Of a stretch of DNA of 64,000 nt, positions 7,759-16,717 are shown piece by piece. The first letter of the stretch is position 1. Each line of letters starts with the position of its first letter. Origin of the DNA: Flavobacteriaceae bacterium. Its GTDB lineage: Bacteria; Bacteroidota; Bacteroidia; Flavobacteriales; Flavobacteriaceae. Made by a program: the position numbers and the translations under genes. Location: contig CANGWK010000002.1 of the NCBI GenBank assembly GCA_947457615.1, positions 62,001 to 126,000 on the forward strand, written 5' to 3'. The notes under the pieces were generated by a model. That model saw only the letters and a program-made list of their open reading frames with translations, was not told where the DNA came from and did no database searches.

Positions 7759-9252
7759 TTATTTAGAGATTTTCAATACCCCAATTTGATCATCAGCATT
7801 TAAAATGATTTCGTTTTTAGTCGCAACCATACTAGATAAAATACGAGGACGGATTTTACTTTCTTTATACGAATAAATGATTTCTTTTTTCATTTCTCCA
7901 CTTGGAGCTACCGTCATTAAAAACAAGGCATTTCTAGAACTTGATGAGAACAATGATTTAGTACTTCTTTTAGTATCTTTATCCCCTTCAGCCTCGGCAT
8001 TTTTTTCTAAATCTTCGTAAACAATATATACTTTATCATTATAATAAGTAGAAAGAATGGAAGGATTTCCTGCATTCATTTGGTATTTTGGCATTTTAGA
8101 AACCGATTCAACTTCCGATTTACTATTGATATTAATCACAGCAATATCGCAGAAATAATAATAATAGGATGTAGTTGTTCCATATTGAGTGCTCCTAGTT
8201 ACAACTACCAACTTGTATTGCTCTGCAACTACAATAGAACCACCATCTTTTCTTTGGAAAATATTTCTTACTTTGTAAGGCACATAATCTTCTGCTTTTT
8301 TAGGTTTTTCTGGATAAAGGCCTTCCAACTCATATTTATTAGAAGATTTTAAAGTTAATGTAGAACAATCTATATTAGCAGAAAACATTTCATCAGAAAT
8401 TAAGGTCTTCTTTCCTTTACCAAAGAACCCACTATTTAATATTTTCAGGAATCCAGTACAAATCATAGTATTGTTTTCTCCAGGGATAATATCAATAGAT
8501 TCAATTTCTTTCTCTGGATAATCAAAATCAAATTCCTTTGCTTTGTCCTCTTTATTAAATACAATTAATTTGAAATAATATTCGCTTTGTCCTTTAACTT
8601 TTTCGTCTTTATCTTTATATACTTTAGCTAAAACGTATACATTTCCTAAGTTATCTACATTAATACTTTCTGTAGAAAACCTAGAAGCTTTAATTGGTAA
8701 CTGTGCAGTTTTATCTAAAATAACATCCGTAAAAGCGGAATTGTACACTTTAAAATTCAAAGTGCTTGGATCTTTTTTTCTGCCTTTTAATTCGTTATAA
8801 ACTACTACTTTAGTTGAATCTGGAGAAATATTACGTAAACCAAAGTTTAGAGCATCCTCATCAGCTTCATCTAAAATTAACGTTTTATCACTTGTTTTTA
8901 AACTCATGTCGGTAAAAGCCCCAATAAGAAAATTTTTATCTGCTTTTCTATCGTTTTCTTTAACAAAATGAACAATTTGATTTTTTACAAAATATGCTCC
9001 TAAATAAGCATATCGTTTTGCATCTATGTAAAATGAAATTTCTTTCTCTGCTTTGAAATTTAGGTCTTTATCGTATTCTCTTCCTATTAAATGGTCATCA
9101 CTATCTTGATGAACAGTATAATATCTTCCGCCTTTTCCACCAAGGATAGATACATTTCCTTTTGTTTTAATTTTTTCGGCCCATCTGAGGTCGACATTTT
9201 GAGCACTTAAGCTAATTGTAGCTAGAAGTAAAATAATTTTTAAATATTTCAT
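7759..9252 (-). CDS. Secreted protein of unknown function
   Basis: A 497-residue protein with a signal peptide (MKYLKIILLLATISLSAQ, cleavage after about residue 18). The rest alternates short beta-like stretches (NLGNVYVLAKVY, DGGSIVVAEQYKLVVV, NKVYIVYED) with charged turns, which suggests a beta-propeller-like fold, but I do not recognise a named family. No lipobox, sorting domain or membrane segment is seen at the C terminus. It is divergent from the beta-barrel gene at 9317 and shares a 64-base intergenic region with it. Confidence 0.75.
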   Translation of the reverse strand: MKYLKIILLLATISLSAQNVDLRWAEKIKTKGNVSILGGKGGRYYTVHQDSDDHLIGREYDKDLNFKAEKEISFYIDAKRYAYLGAYFVKNQIVHFVKENDRKADKNFLIGAFTDMSLKTSDKTLILDEADEDALNFGLRNISPDSTKVVVYNELKGRKKDPSTLNFKVYNSAFTDVILDKTAQLPIKASRFSTESINVDNLGNVYVLAKVYKDKDEKVKGQSEYYFKLIVFNKEDKAKEFDFDYPEKEIESIDIIPGENNTMICTGFLKILNSGFFGKGKKTLISDEMFSANIDCSTLTLKSSNKYELEGLYPEKPKKAEDYVPYKVRNIFQRKDGGSIVVAEQYKLVVVTRSTQYGTTTSYYYYFCDIAVININSKSEVESVSKMPKYQMNAGNPSILSTYYNDKVYIVYEDLEKNAEAEGDKDTKRSTKSLFSSSSRNALFLMTVAPSGEMKKEIIYSYKESKIRPRILSSMVATKNEIILNADDQIGVLKISK

Positions 9253-9316
9253 TTTTTTGTTAATTTTTGCGCTAAATTAACTTATTTTTGGCAAAAAAAC
9301 AATTTAAATACTAAAC

Positions 9317-10021
9317 ATGAGAAAAAAATTATTGTTCATTTCATCACTATTATTTTCATTACTTGTTAATGGGCAAGTAAAAACCACAGTTCCTGCAAAA
9401 GAGGCACCTTCAAGAATTAAAGTATATACTCCATCCGGAGAAAGCAGTAGTTCAGGAAAAAGTTCTAAAGACAATTCTTATAAATGGGCGGTTAAAACAG
9501 ATGTTTTTGGTATAATCTCTGGAGAATTTCCTTTAATTGCAGAATATCGTTTTGCACCAAAATTTAGTGCCGAAATCTCTGCAGGGGTAACGTATGCTTA
9601 TATACCGAATGATTTATTTAGTGATTCAGAAGATCCATTTAATACAAAAGCGGCAATGGGAACTGCATTTAGAGGTACTTTAAAGTTCTATCCATCCTCT
9701 GACTATGACGCAATTGAAGGTTGGAATTTTGGAATTCAATTATTTTCTAAAACAACCAATAGAGATTATGATGAAACAGGAGCCGATGCATTATTTTTAA
9801 ATGGTAAAAAATCAACAAAATCAAAAACAGGGATTTCTTTAATTATTGGTAAACAAATTTTTGAAGATTCTAATGTAACTATTGAAAGTTTTTTTGGAAT
9901 TGGATTTGCAAGTAATAAAACAGATTCATTTAAGAGAGAAGCAAACGATATAGTTTCAGATAATAAAACAGAAACAAAACCAAATTTTCAATTAGGTTTA
10001 AGAATTGGTTTTGGTAACTAA
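9317..10021 (+). CDS. Putative outer-membrane beta-barrel protein
   Basis: A 234-residue protein with a signal peptide (MRKKLLFISSLLFSLLVNGQ), a low-complexity Ser-rich linker (about 40-53), then alternating hydrophobic strands such as KFSAEISAGVTYAYIP and FQLGLRIGFGN, the latter ending the protein as outer-membrane barrels often do. Barrel of unknown role; Bacteroidota genomes carry many of these. A strong hairpin follows the stop, so it is likely a single-gene transcript. Nothing in the sequence names a substrate. Confidence 0.7.
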   Translation: MRKKLLFISSLLFSLLVNGQVKTTVPAKEAPSRIKVYTPSGESSSSGKSSKDNSYKWAVKTDVFGIISGEFPLIAEYRFAPKFSAEISAGVTYAYIPNDLFSDSEDPFNTKAAMGTAFRGTLKFYPSSDYDAIEGWNFGIQLFSKTTNRDYDETGADALFLNGKKSTKSKTGISLIIGKQIFEDSNVTIESFFGIGFASNKTDSFKREANDIVSDNKTETKPNFQLGLRIGFGN

Positions 10022-10040
10022 TTAAAAAAAACTCAAATTA

Positions 10041-10077
10041 AAAGCCCGATTTTCAATTGAAAATCGGGCTTTTTTTT
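10041..10077. terminator. Bidirectional hairpin terminator
   Basis: AAAGCCCGATTTTCAATT folds on AATTGAAAATCGGGCTTT with almost no loop excess, followed by a run of T. It serves the barrel gene and the converging S9 peptidase gene. Confidence 0.85.
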
Positions 10078-11980
10078 ATAATGTTTCCATCAACCATTTG
10101 TAAAACTCACTTTGCCAAACCATAGCATTTTGTGGTTTTAGCACCCAGTGGTTTTCTTCAGGAAAGTAAACTAATTTGCTTTTAATCCCTCGCAATTGCG
10201 CTGCCTGAAATGCTTCTTGTGCTTGTCCAATTGGAACACGAAAATCAATTCCGCCTTGGTAGATTAAAATTGGTGTATTCCATTTGTCTACAAAATTAAT
10301 TGGGTTGAAAGTAGTGTAGCTTTTTTGAGCAACCTTATTGTCTTTTTCCCAATAGGCACCACCAAAATCCCAGTTGTTAAAGAAAACCTCTTCGGTAGTT
10401 CCAAACATACTTTGGGTGTTGAAAACGCCATCGTGAGCGATAAAAGTTTTAAAGCGGTTGTTGTGAATTCCTGCTAAATAAAACACTGAATATCCGCCAT
10501 AACTGGCTCCAACGCAACCTAAACGACTTTTATCTACATAACTTTCTTTAGATACATCATCAATTGCAGAAAGGTAATCTTCCATTACTTGGCCACCCCA
10601 ATCTTTAGAGATTTGCTCGTTCCATTCTTGTCCGTGACCGTACATTCCACGACGGTTTGGCGCCACTACAATATACCCTTGCGAAGCCATTAAAGAGAAA
10701 TTCCAACGGAACGAATAAAACTGCGTCAACGGACTTTGTGGTCCGCCTTGGCAATATAAAAGCGATGGATATTTTTTGTTTGCATCAAAATTTGGAGGTA
10801 AAATTACCCAAACCAACATTTTTTTACCATCGGTAGTGGTTACATATCGTCTTTCGTATTTAGGTAACGAAAGAGTTGCATAGGTTGCAGTATTTACAGT
10901 AGTCAATTGTGTCCAAGCATTTTTCTTTAAATTACAAGAGTAAATTTCAAGCGCATGGTTCATGTCGTTTCTAGATAAAATAGCAGTATCGCCAGTAATA
11001 TCAATTATATCATGTACATCAAAATCTCCTGAAGTTACTTGCTTTACCGTAATTGCTATCTTAGTCATCCCTGGAAAATTCACTTCAAATAACTGTTGCG
11101 TTCCATCAACCGGAGATAAAAAATATACTTTTTTACCGTCTTTACTCCATGTAAAACTTTCCACAGTTCCGTCGTAATTAGCAGTAAGATTCTGGTAAAA
11201 TTTATCCTTCACACGAACGATGATGTCGTTTTTATCGGCTTCGTACCCGTCGCGTTTCATTTGCAACCAAGTTAAATTACCCGTTGGTGAAAATGCTGGA
11301 TTGGTGTCGTAACCCAAATTGCTTTCGGTTAAATTTTGAGTGCTTTTAGTTTCTAAATTATATTCATACAAATTAGTATTAGTCGAAATAGCATAGGCAG
11401 TTCCCTCTTTTTTCTTACAAACATAAATTATGCTTTTGCTATCCGGCGACCAGATAAAATCTTCATCACCACCAAAAGGTTTCTGTGGGGCATCAAAATT
11501 TTCACCTTTCATAATATCAACAGCTGTAGCTCCTTCTTTATTTTCAGCATAAAAAACGTGGTTGTGTGAACCATTATTCCAAGTATCCCAATGACGGTAA
11601 TCCAAACCATTGTAAATTTGAACATCCGATTTTTCTAAGTTTGGATAATAATCTTTCCCTAAAACTTTTTCGGTTTTTACTTCTTGCGTAGAAACAATAA
11701 ATTTACCATCTGCGGAAACATTCTTATCGGTAAGTAATTCCTTAACCTCTTTAACTTCAGTTGCAGTTCCGCCTGAAATTGGAATAGTGTAGTATTTAGA
11801 TTCCGATTTATTGGCAGCCATATTTGGTATAGATACTTTATAAACCACCAATTTTCCATCTTTTGAAATTCCTAAAGGAGTTACCCTTCCCAACTTCCAA
11901 AGAAGTTCTGGCGACAAAACTTGTTGCGCCGATGCTGCTATACTCATAGTACTTAGAATAATAAAAAATAATTTTTTCAT
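10076..11980 (-). CDS. S9 family (prolyl oligopeptidase-type) serine peptidase
   Basis: A 634-residue exported peptidase. A signal peptide (MKKLFFIILSTMSIAASAQ) precedes a beta-propeller with WD40-like/TolB repeats (FIWSPDSKSIIYV, NPAFSPTGNLTWL, FTWSKDGKKVYFL), then an alpha/beta-hydrolase domain from about residue 400. The nucleophile lies in GASYGGYS, the acid in GGIDFRVP and the histidine in PEENHWV. This architecture matches acylaminoacyl-peptidase and dipeptidyl-peptidase relatives, which remove short N-terminal peptides in the periplasm. The exact specificity cannot be read. The stop lies within the terminator hairpin shared with the converging gene. Confidence 0.92.
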   Translation of the reverse strand: MKKLFFIILSTMSIAASAQQVLSPELLWKLGRVTPLGISKDGKLVVYKVSIPNMAANKSESKYYTIPISGGTATEVKEVKELLTDKNVSADGKFIVSTQEVKTEKVLGKDYYPNLEKSDVQIYNGLDYRHWDTWNNGSHNHVFYAENKEGATAVDIMKGENFDAPQKPFGGDEDFIWSPDSKSIIYVCKKKEGTAYAISTNTNLYEYNLETKSTQNLTESNLGYDTNPAFSPTGNLTWLQMKRDGYEADKNDIIVRVKDKFYQNLTANYDGTVESFTWSKDGKKVYFLSPVDGTQQLFEVNFPGMTKIAITVKQVTSGDFDVHDIIDITGDTAILSRNDMNHALEIYSCNLKKNAWTQLTTVNTATYATLSLPKYERRYVTTTDGKKMLVWVILPPNFDANKKYPSLLYCQGGPQSPLTQFYSFRWNFSLMASQGYIVVAPNRRGMYGHGQEWNEQISKDWGGQVMEDYLSAIDDVSKESYVDKSRLGCVGASYGGYSVFYLAGIHNNRFKTFIAHDGVFNTQSMFGTTEEVFFNNWDFGGAYWEKDNKVAQKSYTTFNPINFVDKWNTPILIYQGGIDFRVPIGQAQEAFQAAQLRGIKSKLVYFPEENHWVLKPQNAMVWQSEFYKWLMETL

Positions 11981-12057
11981 TGTGTTTAATGCTTATTGAT
12001 AAAAAGTTAAAAATAGAAAATAATATTCAAAAAAAGGATTTGTAATTTAAAAGACTA

Positions 12058-12825
12058 TTATATCCCAAAAACACCAATTGAATTTTCGGTTGTTATTCTT
12101 GCTATTTTCTCTATTGGAAGATTGTAAATTTCAGATAATTTTTGAGCAACTAAGGTTATATAACTACTTTCATTTCGCTTTCCGCGATGGGGCAAAGGTG
12201 CAAGATAAGGTGAATCGGTTTCTAAAACAATATGCTGTAAATCAATCTCGTTTAAAAATTGATCTATCTTTCCATTTTTAAAAGTAACAACCCCTCCTAT
12301 TCCCAGTTTCATACCTAATGAAATTGCTCTTTGTGCTTGTTCTAAATCGCCGGTAAAACAATGGAAAATTCCAAATAAATCAGTGGCTTTTTCACTCTCC
12401 AATACTTCAAATGTTTCATCAAAAGCATCTCTACAATGGATATTTATTCCTAATTGGTATTTTTTAGCCAATTTGATTTGGTGCTGAAAAGCATGTTGTT
12501 GTTCTTTTAAAAACGATTTATCCCAAAACAAATCCATCCCAATTTCGCCAACGGCATAGAATTTTCTTTTAGCCAACTCGGTTTCTACGTGATTCAATTC
12601 TTCTAAGTAATTTTCTTTCACATAGGTTGGATGTAAGCCCATCATCAAAAAAACATTCTCTGAAAATTGACTTTCCAAATCATACATTTTTTGAGTATAA
12701 CTTGAATCTATGGACGGCACAAAAAGTCGGGAAACTCCTGCATCAATAGATCGTTGCATCATCTCTTTTCGGTCTTCTTGAAATTGGGAAGAGTATAAAT
12801 GGGTATGGGTATCCGTGAAAATCAT
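12058..12825 (-). CDS. tatD: TatD family metal-dependent deoxyribonuclease
   Basis: A 255-residue TIM-barrel hydrolase. Metal-binding marks are DTHTHL at 5-10 (His7, His9), GEIGMDLFWDKS, NIHCRDA, FHCFTGDLEQA and LETDSPYLAPLPHRGKRNES, all in family order. TatD/YcfH proteins act as 3'-5' DNases, and some relatives remove D-aminoacyl-tRNA or act in DNA repair. It is divergent from the retropepsin gene, separated by 62 bases; on its strand a TAACTTTA box about 30 bases upstream may be its promoter. Confidence 0.94.
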   Translation of the reverse strand: MIFTDTHTHLYSSQFQEDRKEMMQRSIDAGVSRLFVPSIDSSYTQKMYDLESQFSENVFLMMGLHPTYVKENYLEELNHVETELAKRKFYAVGEIGMDLFWDKSFLKEQQHAFQHQIKLAKKYQLGINIHCRDAFDETFEVLESEKATDLFGIFHCFTGDLEQAQRAISLGMKLGIGGVVTFKNGKIDQFLNEIDLQHIVLETDSPYLAPLPHRGKRNESSYITLVAQKLSEIYNLPIEKIARITTENSIGVFGI

Positions 12826-12875
12826 TTTATTGTTTTAAAGTTGTAAAGTTACAAACTTTATTTTCGAATTTGATT

Positions 12876-12883
12876 TACTTTTG
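12876..12883 (+). promoter_or_regulatory. -7 promoter box before retropepsin gene
   Basis: TACTTTTG lies only 4 bases before the ATG, so the transcript would be leaderless or nearly so if this box is used. Confidence 0.45.
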
Positions 12884-12887
12884 AAGT

Positions 12888-13331
12888 ATGGAAAAACTAC
12901 CGATTCTATTAAAAAAAGAGGGTTACCAAAAAATAAAGTTTAAAATTTCTAAAACACAACATTTACTTATTAAAGCAAGTGTGAATGGCATAAAAGGAAA
13001 CTTTATTCTTGATACGGGTGCTAGTAATAGTTGCGTGGATTTTGATAGTATTGAGTTATTCCGACTTAGTGCTGGAAAATCTAAAACTAAAGCATCAGGT
13101 GCCGGAGCAACGGGAATGTTAACGCAATTGGCTAAAGACAACCTCTTACAAATTAACAAGTGGAAGCATACTGCATTTCATTTAGTAATTTTCGATTTAT
13201 CTCATGTTAATGAAGCGCTGTTACAACACAAAGCCAAACCGGTTCATGGTATTATTGGCGCCGATATCCTTATTGTTGGTAAAGCCATTATTGATTATTA
13301 CAACCATTGTTTTTATTTGAAGAAAATTTAA
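12888..13331 (+). CDS. Retropepsin-like aspartic protease
   Basis: A 147-residue single-domain aspartyl protease of the retropepsin type. The catalytic loop is ILDTGAS at 40-46 with Asp42, and a second family mark, HGIIGADIL, occurs near residue 117. A single DTG per chain means it must dimerise to be active, as in retroviral protease. No signal peptide is visible, so it is probably cytoplasmic. Substrate and role are unknown. It stands alone between tatD and a type IX-secreted protein gene. Compare the second such gene inside the complex I operon, which lacks the catalytic Asp. Confidence 0.85.
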   Translation: MEKLPILLKKEGYQKIKFKISKTQHLLIKASVNGIKGNFILDTGASNSCVDFDSIELFRLSAGKSKTKASGAGATGMLTQLAKDNLLQINKWKHTAFHLVIFDLSHVNEALLQHKAKPVHGIIGADILIVGKAIIDYYNHCFYLKKI

Positions 13332-13339
13332 AACCAAAA

Positions 13340-13361
13340 AAACCGTTCCGTTTTATGAACG
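13340..13361 (-). terminator. Terminator of the type IX-secreted protein gene
   Basis: On the reverse strand CCGTTC and GAACGG pair around an 8-base loop and are followed by seven T. It lies about 40 bases past the stop. Confidence 0.6.
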
Positions 13362-13401
13362 GGATGTAAATAATTATTGGATACTTTTTGGATGTTTAAT
13401 C

Positions 13402-14688
13402 TTAAATTTTAATAAATTTCAAAATTGATTCTGAACCATCAATCATTTCAGACTTCACGAAATATATTCCAGGTTGAAATGCATAAGTTTGAATTACAAC
13501 TTTGTTATTTGAAGGATAACAATTAATCACTTCTTGTCCTAATAAATTGTATATAGTTACTTTTTGAATTTCCATGTTTGACTCAACAGTCAAAGGATTA
13601 GAAATTGGATTTGGATAAATTTTTACTTCAGAACTATTAAAACTAGGGAGTGATAATGCATTTGAAAAAGTAATATCGTCAAAATAATATGTTGAATTTT
13701 CAGTTCCGTCTCCTTGAGTTCCGAAGTCAAAGAAAAACACAATTTTATTGTCATTGCTATTAACCGGAGGAAATAATGTTGGTGAATTATAATCAAAAAT
13801 TAGTTCTTCCCATACATTAGCATTTGTTACTGTGGCGTCTGTTTCAAAAGCTCCATAATCAAAATCTACGGGGCTTCCTTCAAACTTCAATAATAATTTT
13901 TTTCCAGCAATAGGCGACCATACTTTTACTTTTACTATTTTAGTTGTAGAAGAAAAATCAATTGGACCAGCCATCTGAATTACACTTCCTCCATAAACTT
14001 CTCCAGGATTTTTAATCATTTTGGCAACCGTGTTACTTGTGTTTATGCCTGAAATGTGTGGGTTTAGAACTATTGAACTTTCTCCACCTGCAAAATTCAT
14101 AAAAGGATATGAAACTGTTGTAGATTCAAAATCTATAGGTAAAACGGGAAAAATAGTTATTGGGGTAGTTCCTTGAGATTGTGTCACATCATCAAATAAA
14201 TAGGTAGAATTTTGGCCGCCATCTCCCTGATTTCCTAAATCAAACATAAAAACAATTTGATTGTTTAAATTGTTAACGGGTTCATTTGTGAAATCAAATG
14301 TTAATTCTTCCCATACATTAGCTGTAGAAATTGGAGTTGATAATTTCTCAAAATTAGGACCAACACCTTCAAATTTTAATAAAAGTCTTTTTCCTGCTAC
14401 AGGAGAAAATACTTTTACTTTAAATATTCTTTGAGTTGAAAAATCAACTGGTGAAGGTATAATAATCTTACTTCCTGCCCATATTGCACCGGGACCTTTT
14501 ACAATTTGTATAACTGTTGCACTTGTATTAATACCAGCAATTTGTGGATTTGGTATTTTTGATGCTACTCCACCATCAAAGTCAACAAATGAATAAATAG
14601 TTGTTACTGATTCAAAATCTAAAGGGAGACTTTGTGTAAATCCAAATGATGAAAACAATAGAAATACTAATTGGCTAATTTTTTGCAT
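13402..14688 (-). CDS. Type IX-secreted protein with two homologous repeats and C-terminal sorting domain
   Basis: A 428-residue secreted protein. A signal peptide (about 1-20) is followed by two repeats of about 160 residues (roughly 21-180 and 183-345). Both contain LPxDFES, PxIxGINTS, the phrase FKVKVFSPVAGKRLLLKFEG or its match VKVKVWSPIAGKKLLLKFEG, ANVWEEL and a closing FDxGxQGDG..NSTY.FDD. These look like beta-sandwich, carbohydrate-binding-like modules. The last 75 residues are a type A sorting domain: VKIYPNPISNPLTVE, VTIYNLLGQEV, QPGIYFVKS. The protein should therefore cross the outer membrane by the Por system and be anchored or released. No catalytic module is visible; ligand unknown. 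Confidence 0.88.
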   Translation of the reverse strand: MQKISQLVFLLFSSFGFTQSLPLDFESVTTIYSFVDFDGGVASKIPNPQIAGINTSATVIQIVKGPGAIWAGSKIIIPSPVDFSTQRIFKVKVFSPVAGKRLLLKFEGVGPNFEKLSTPISTANVWEELTFDFTNEPVNNLNNQIVFMFDLGNQGDGGQNSTYLFDDVTQSQGTTPITIFPVLPIDFESTTVSYPFMNFAGGESSIVLNPHISGINTSNTVAKMIKNPGEVYGGSVIQMAGPIDFSSTTKIVKVKVWSPIAGKKLLLKFEGSPVDFDYGAFETDATVTNANVWEELIFDYNSPTLFPPVNSNDNKIVFFFDFGTQGDGTENSTYYFDDITFSNALSLPSFNSSEVKIYPNPISNPLTVESNMEIQKVTIYNLLGQEVINCYPSNNKVVIQTYAFQPGIYFVKSEMIDGSESILKFIKI

Positions 14689-14773
14689 AAATATATGTTA
14701 TTAAAAAATCAAAACTACTATTTTAAAGTTACTATGTAACTAAAAGTTTGTATATAAAAACTATACAATAAAA

Positions 14774-14801
14774 AATCCCGTTCAGATTTCCGAACGGGAT
14801 T
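14774..14801 (-). terminator. Hairpin terminator after sucB
   Basis: AATCCCGTTC and GAACGGGATT form a 10-bp stem; on the reverse strand a T-run follows. It lies 27 bases past the sucB stop. Confidence 0.85.
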
Positions 14802-14827
14802 AATTATACTATTTATTGTAAGATAAT

Positions 14828-16045
14828 TTACAATTCTAATGCCTTTTTAGCATCACCATGCATCAATAATTCTAATGGATTTTCGAGTGCTTCTTTCACA
14901 GCCACTAGGAATCCAACCGACTCACGACCATCAATAATTCGGTGATCATAAGAAAGAGCTACATACATCATTGGGTGAATTTCTACTTTGCCATTTACTG
15001 CAATTGGACGCTCAATAATGTTGTGCATTCCTAAAATTCCGGATTGTGGAGGATTGATAATTGGAGTAGATAACATACTTCCAAAAACACCACCATTAGT
15101 GATTGTAAAAGTTCCGCCTGTCATATCGTCTACCGTTATTTGACCATCACGGGATTTAATAGCCAATCTTTTAATTTCAGCTTCAACACCTCTAAATGAC
15201 AATAATTCTGCGTTACGAACAACAGGAACCATCAATCCTTTAGGTCCAGAAACTGCAATTGAAATATCGCAGAAATCATATGCCGTTTTAAAATCACCAT
15301 CTATCATTGAATTCACATCAGGAAATAAAGCCAAGGCCCTAGTAACTGCTTTAGTAAAAAACGACATATAACCTAATCCTAAACCGCCGTGTTTTGTTTT
15401 AAAAGCATCTTTATATTCGTTACGAATCATGTTGATTGGCGTCATGTTTACTTCATTAAAAGTAGTTAACATGGCAGTTTCGTTTTTAGCAGCAACCAAT
15501 CTTTCGGCTACTTTACGACGCAACATAGATAATTTTGTTCTTTCAGAACCTCGAGTTCCGCCTGTTGGAGTACCCATTGAAGGTGTTGCATTTACAGCAT
15601 CGTCTTTGGTAATTCTTCCACCTTTACCGGTTCCAACAATATCTGTTGGTTGGATATTTTTCTCGTCTAATATTTTTCTAGCAGCCGGCGATGGCGCTTG
15701 AGTAGCATAGGTTTTTTCTGCAACTGGTTCAGCTTTTGGTGCTTCTGTTTTTACTGGTTCAGCTTTTGGACTTTCCGGCTTTTGACTTTCGACTGAAGTT
15801 GGTTTTGCAGCACTTGTATCAATTAAACAAACCACAGCACCAACGGCAACGGCATCACCTTCTTCTGCTTTTAAAGTAATAATTCCGCTTGCTTCTGCAG
15901 GTAATTCTAGAGTTGCTTTATCGGAATCTACCTCAGCAATTGCTTGGTCTTTTTCTACATAATCGCCATCTTTTACTAACCAAGTAGCAATTTCAACTTC
16001 TTTAATTGATTCTCCCGGAGATGGGACTTTCATTTCTAAAATCAT
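14828..16045 (-). CDS. sucB: 2-oxoglutarate dehydrogenase E2 (dihydrolipoyl succinyltransferase)
   Basis: A 405-residue core subunit of the TCA-cycle complex that transfers succinyl groups to CoA. Domains in order: one lipoyl domain (1-75) with the lipoyl-lysine in [12 protein letters not shown]; an Ala/Pro/Lys/Glu-rich linker with repeated [11 protein letters not shown] phrases; an E3-binding domain ([13 protein letters not shown]...[10 protein letters not shown], about 117-150); and the catalytic domain ending in [16 protein letters not shown] with the active-site His. In this operon sucA comes first, but a HEPN/MNT pair lies between the two genes, with only 22 bases from the hepT stop to this ATG. 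No E3 (lpd) gene is nearby. Confidence 0.97.
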   Translation of the reverse strand: MILEMKVPSPGESIKEVEIATWLVKDGDYVEKDQAIAEVDSDKATLELPAEASGIITLKAEEGDAVAVGAVVCLIDTSAAKPTSVESQKPESPKAEPVKTEAPKAEPVAEKTYATQAPSPAARKILDEKNIQPTDIVGTGKGGRITKDDAVNATPSMGTPTGGTRGSERTKLSMLRRKVAERLVAAKNETAMLTTFNEVNMTPINMIRNEYKDAFKTKHGGLGLGYMSFFTKAVTRALALFPDVNSMIDGDFKTAYDFCDISIAVSGPKGLMVPVVRNAELLSFRGVEAEIKRLAIKSRDGQITVDDMTGGTFTITNGGVFGSMLSTPIINPPQSGILGMHNIIERPIAVNGKVEIHPMMYVALSYDHRIIDGRESVGFLVAVKEALENPLELLMHGDAKKALEL

Positions 16046-16067
16046 TGTATTTATTTTAAATGATGAA

Positions 16068-16427
16068 TTATAAATTATTGTTATTGTTGTGTTCTTTTAT
16101 TATTTGTTCAATTTGAAAATGCAATTCCGGAATTTCTTGAGAAATTATGTTCCAAATAGTTTCATAGTCTACACCTTGATAATGATGAATAATTTTATCT
16201 CTTAATTTAGCCATATAGCTCCAAGGAACAGAATTATATTTTAATCTAAATTCCTGTGTCAAATTTTTGGTTGCTTCACCAATTATCTCTAAAGCTCTTG
16301 TGATAGACCTTTTAAAAGTTTCATCGTTATAAAAATCTTCTTCTTCTAGCTTTTCAACTATATTTTGAATGTAGTTTATTTCTATAAAAATGTGCTTAAT
16401 GAATTCTATTTCATCAGATTTTGACAT
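16068..16427 (-). CDS. hepT: HepT-like toxin, HEPN (DUF86) RNase
   Basis: A 119-residue helical HEPN protein of the DUF86/HepT family. The RNase motif RX4HXY is present as R76-DKII-H81-H-Y83. HepT toxins cut RNA (tRNA in studied cases) and are silenced by the partner MntA, which AMPylates the motif tyrosine. Its start overlaps the end of the mntA-like gene by 14 bases. The pair sits between sucA and sucB, so expression should follow the TCA-cycle operon. The tail ends in a run of Asn (NNNNNL). Activity is inferred from the intact motif. Confidence 0.9.
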   Translation of the reverse strand: MSKSDEIEFIKHIFIEINYIQNIVEKLEEEDFYNDETFKRSITRALEIIGEATKNLTQEFRLKYNSVPWSYMAKLRDKIIHHYQGVDYETIWNIISQEIPELHFQIEQIIKEHNNNNNL

Positions 16428-16716
16428 AATCTACCTCTTTTAAAATATGTGGCCCAATAAACTCACTTAATCCTTTTTTAGAAACAATATCAATTTTATT
16501 ATTTTTAAAAAGATTTTCTAACAAATCACAAAAATCAATGTAATTTTTTAAAGTCTTCTTTTCTTTTATTATATCAACCAAAATATCAATATCACTAGCT
16601 TCTGTTTGCTCATTTCTTACGTAGGAACCAAACAAACCAATTTCTGTAACACCAAAACTTTTAATTTCGTCTTTGTGGTCAATTATAGTTTGAAATATGT
16701 CCTTTTTTGTAAGCAT
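16414..16716 (-). CDS. mntA: MntA-like antitoxin, minimal nucleotidyltransferase
   Basis: A 100-residue minimal nucleotidyltransferase. The motif GSX10DXD is intact: GSYVRNEQTEASDID with GS at 30-31 and Asp42/Asp44. Such proteins AMPylate and neutralise their HEPN partner. The open frame extends 8 codons further upstream, but those codons lie within the end of sucA; the ATG at 16716 starts one base after the sucA TAA (TAAAATG) and gives the normal family start MLTKKDIF, so I prefer it. This placement suggests reinitiation by ribosomes finishing sucA. Confidence 0.88.
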   Translation of the reverse strand: MLTKKDIFQTIIDHKDEIKSFGVTEIGLFGSYVRNEQTEASDIDILVDIIKEKKTLKNYIDFCDLLENLFKNNKIDIVSKKGLSEFIGPHILKEVDYVKI

Positions 16717-16717
16717 T

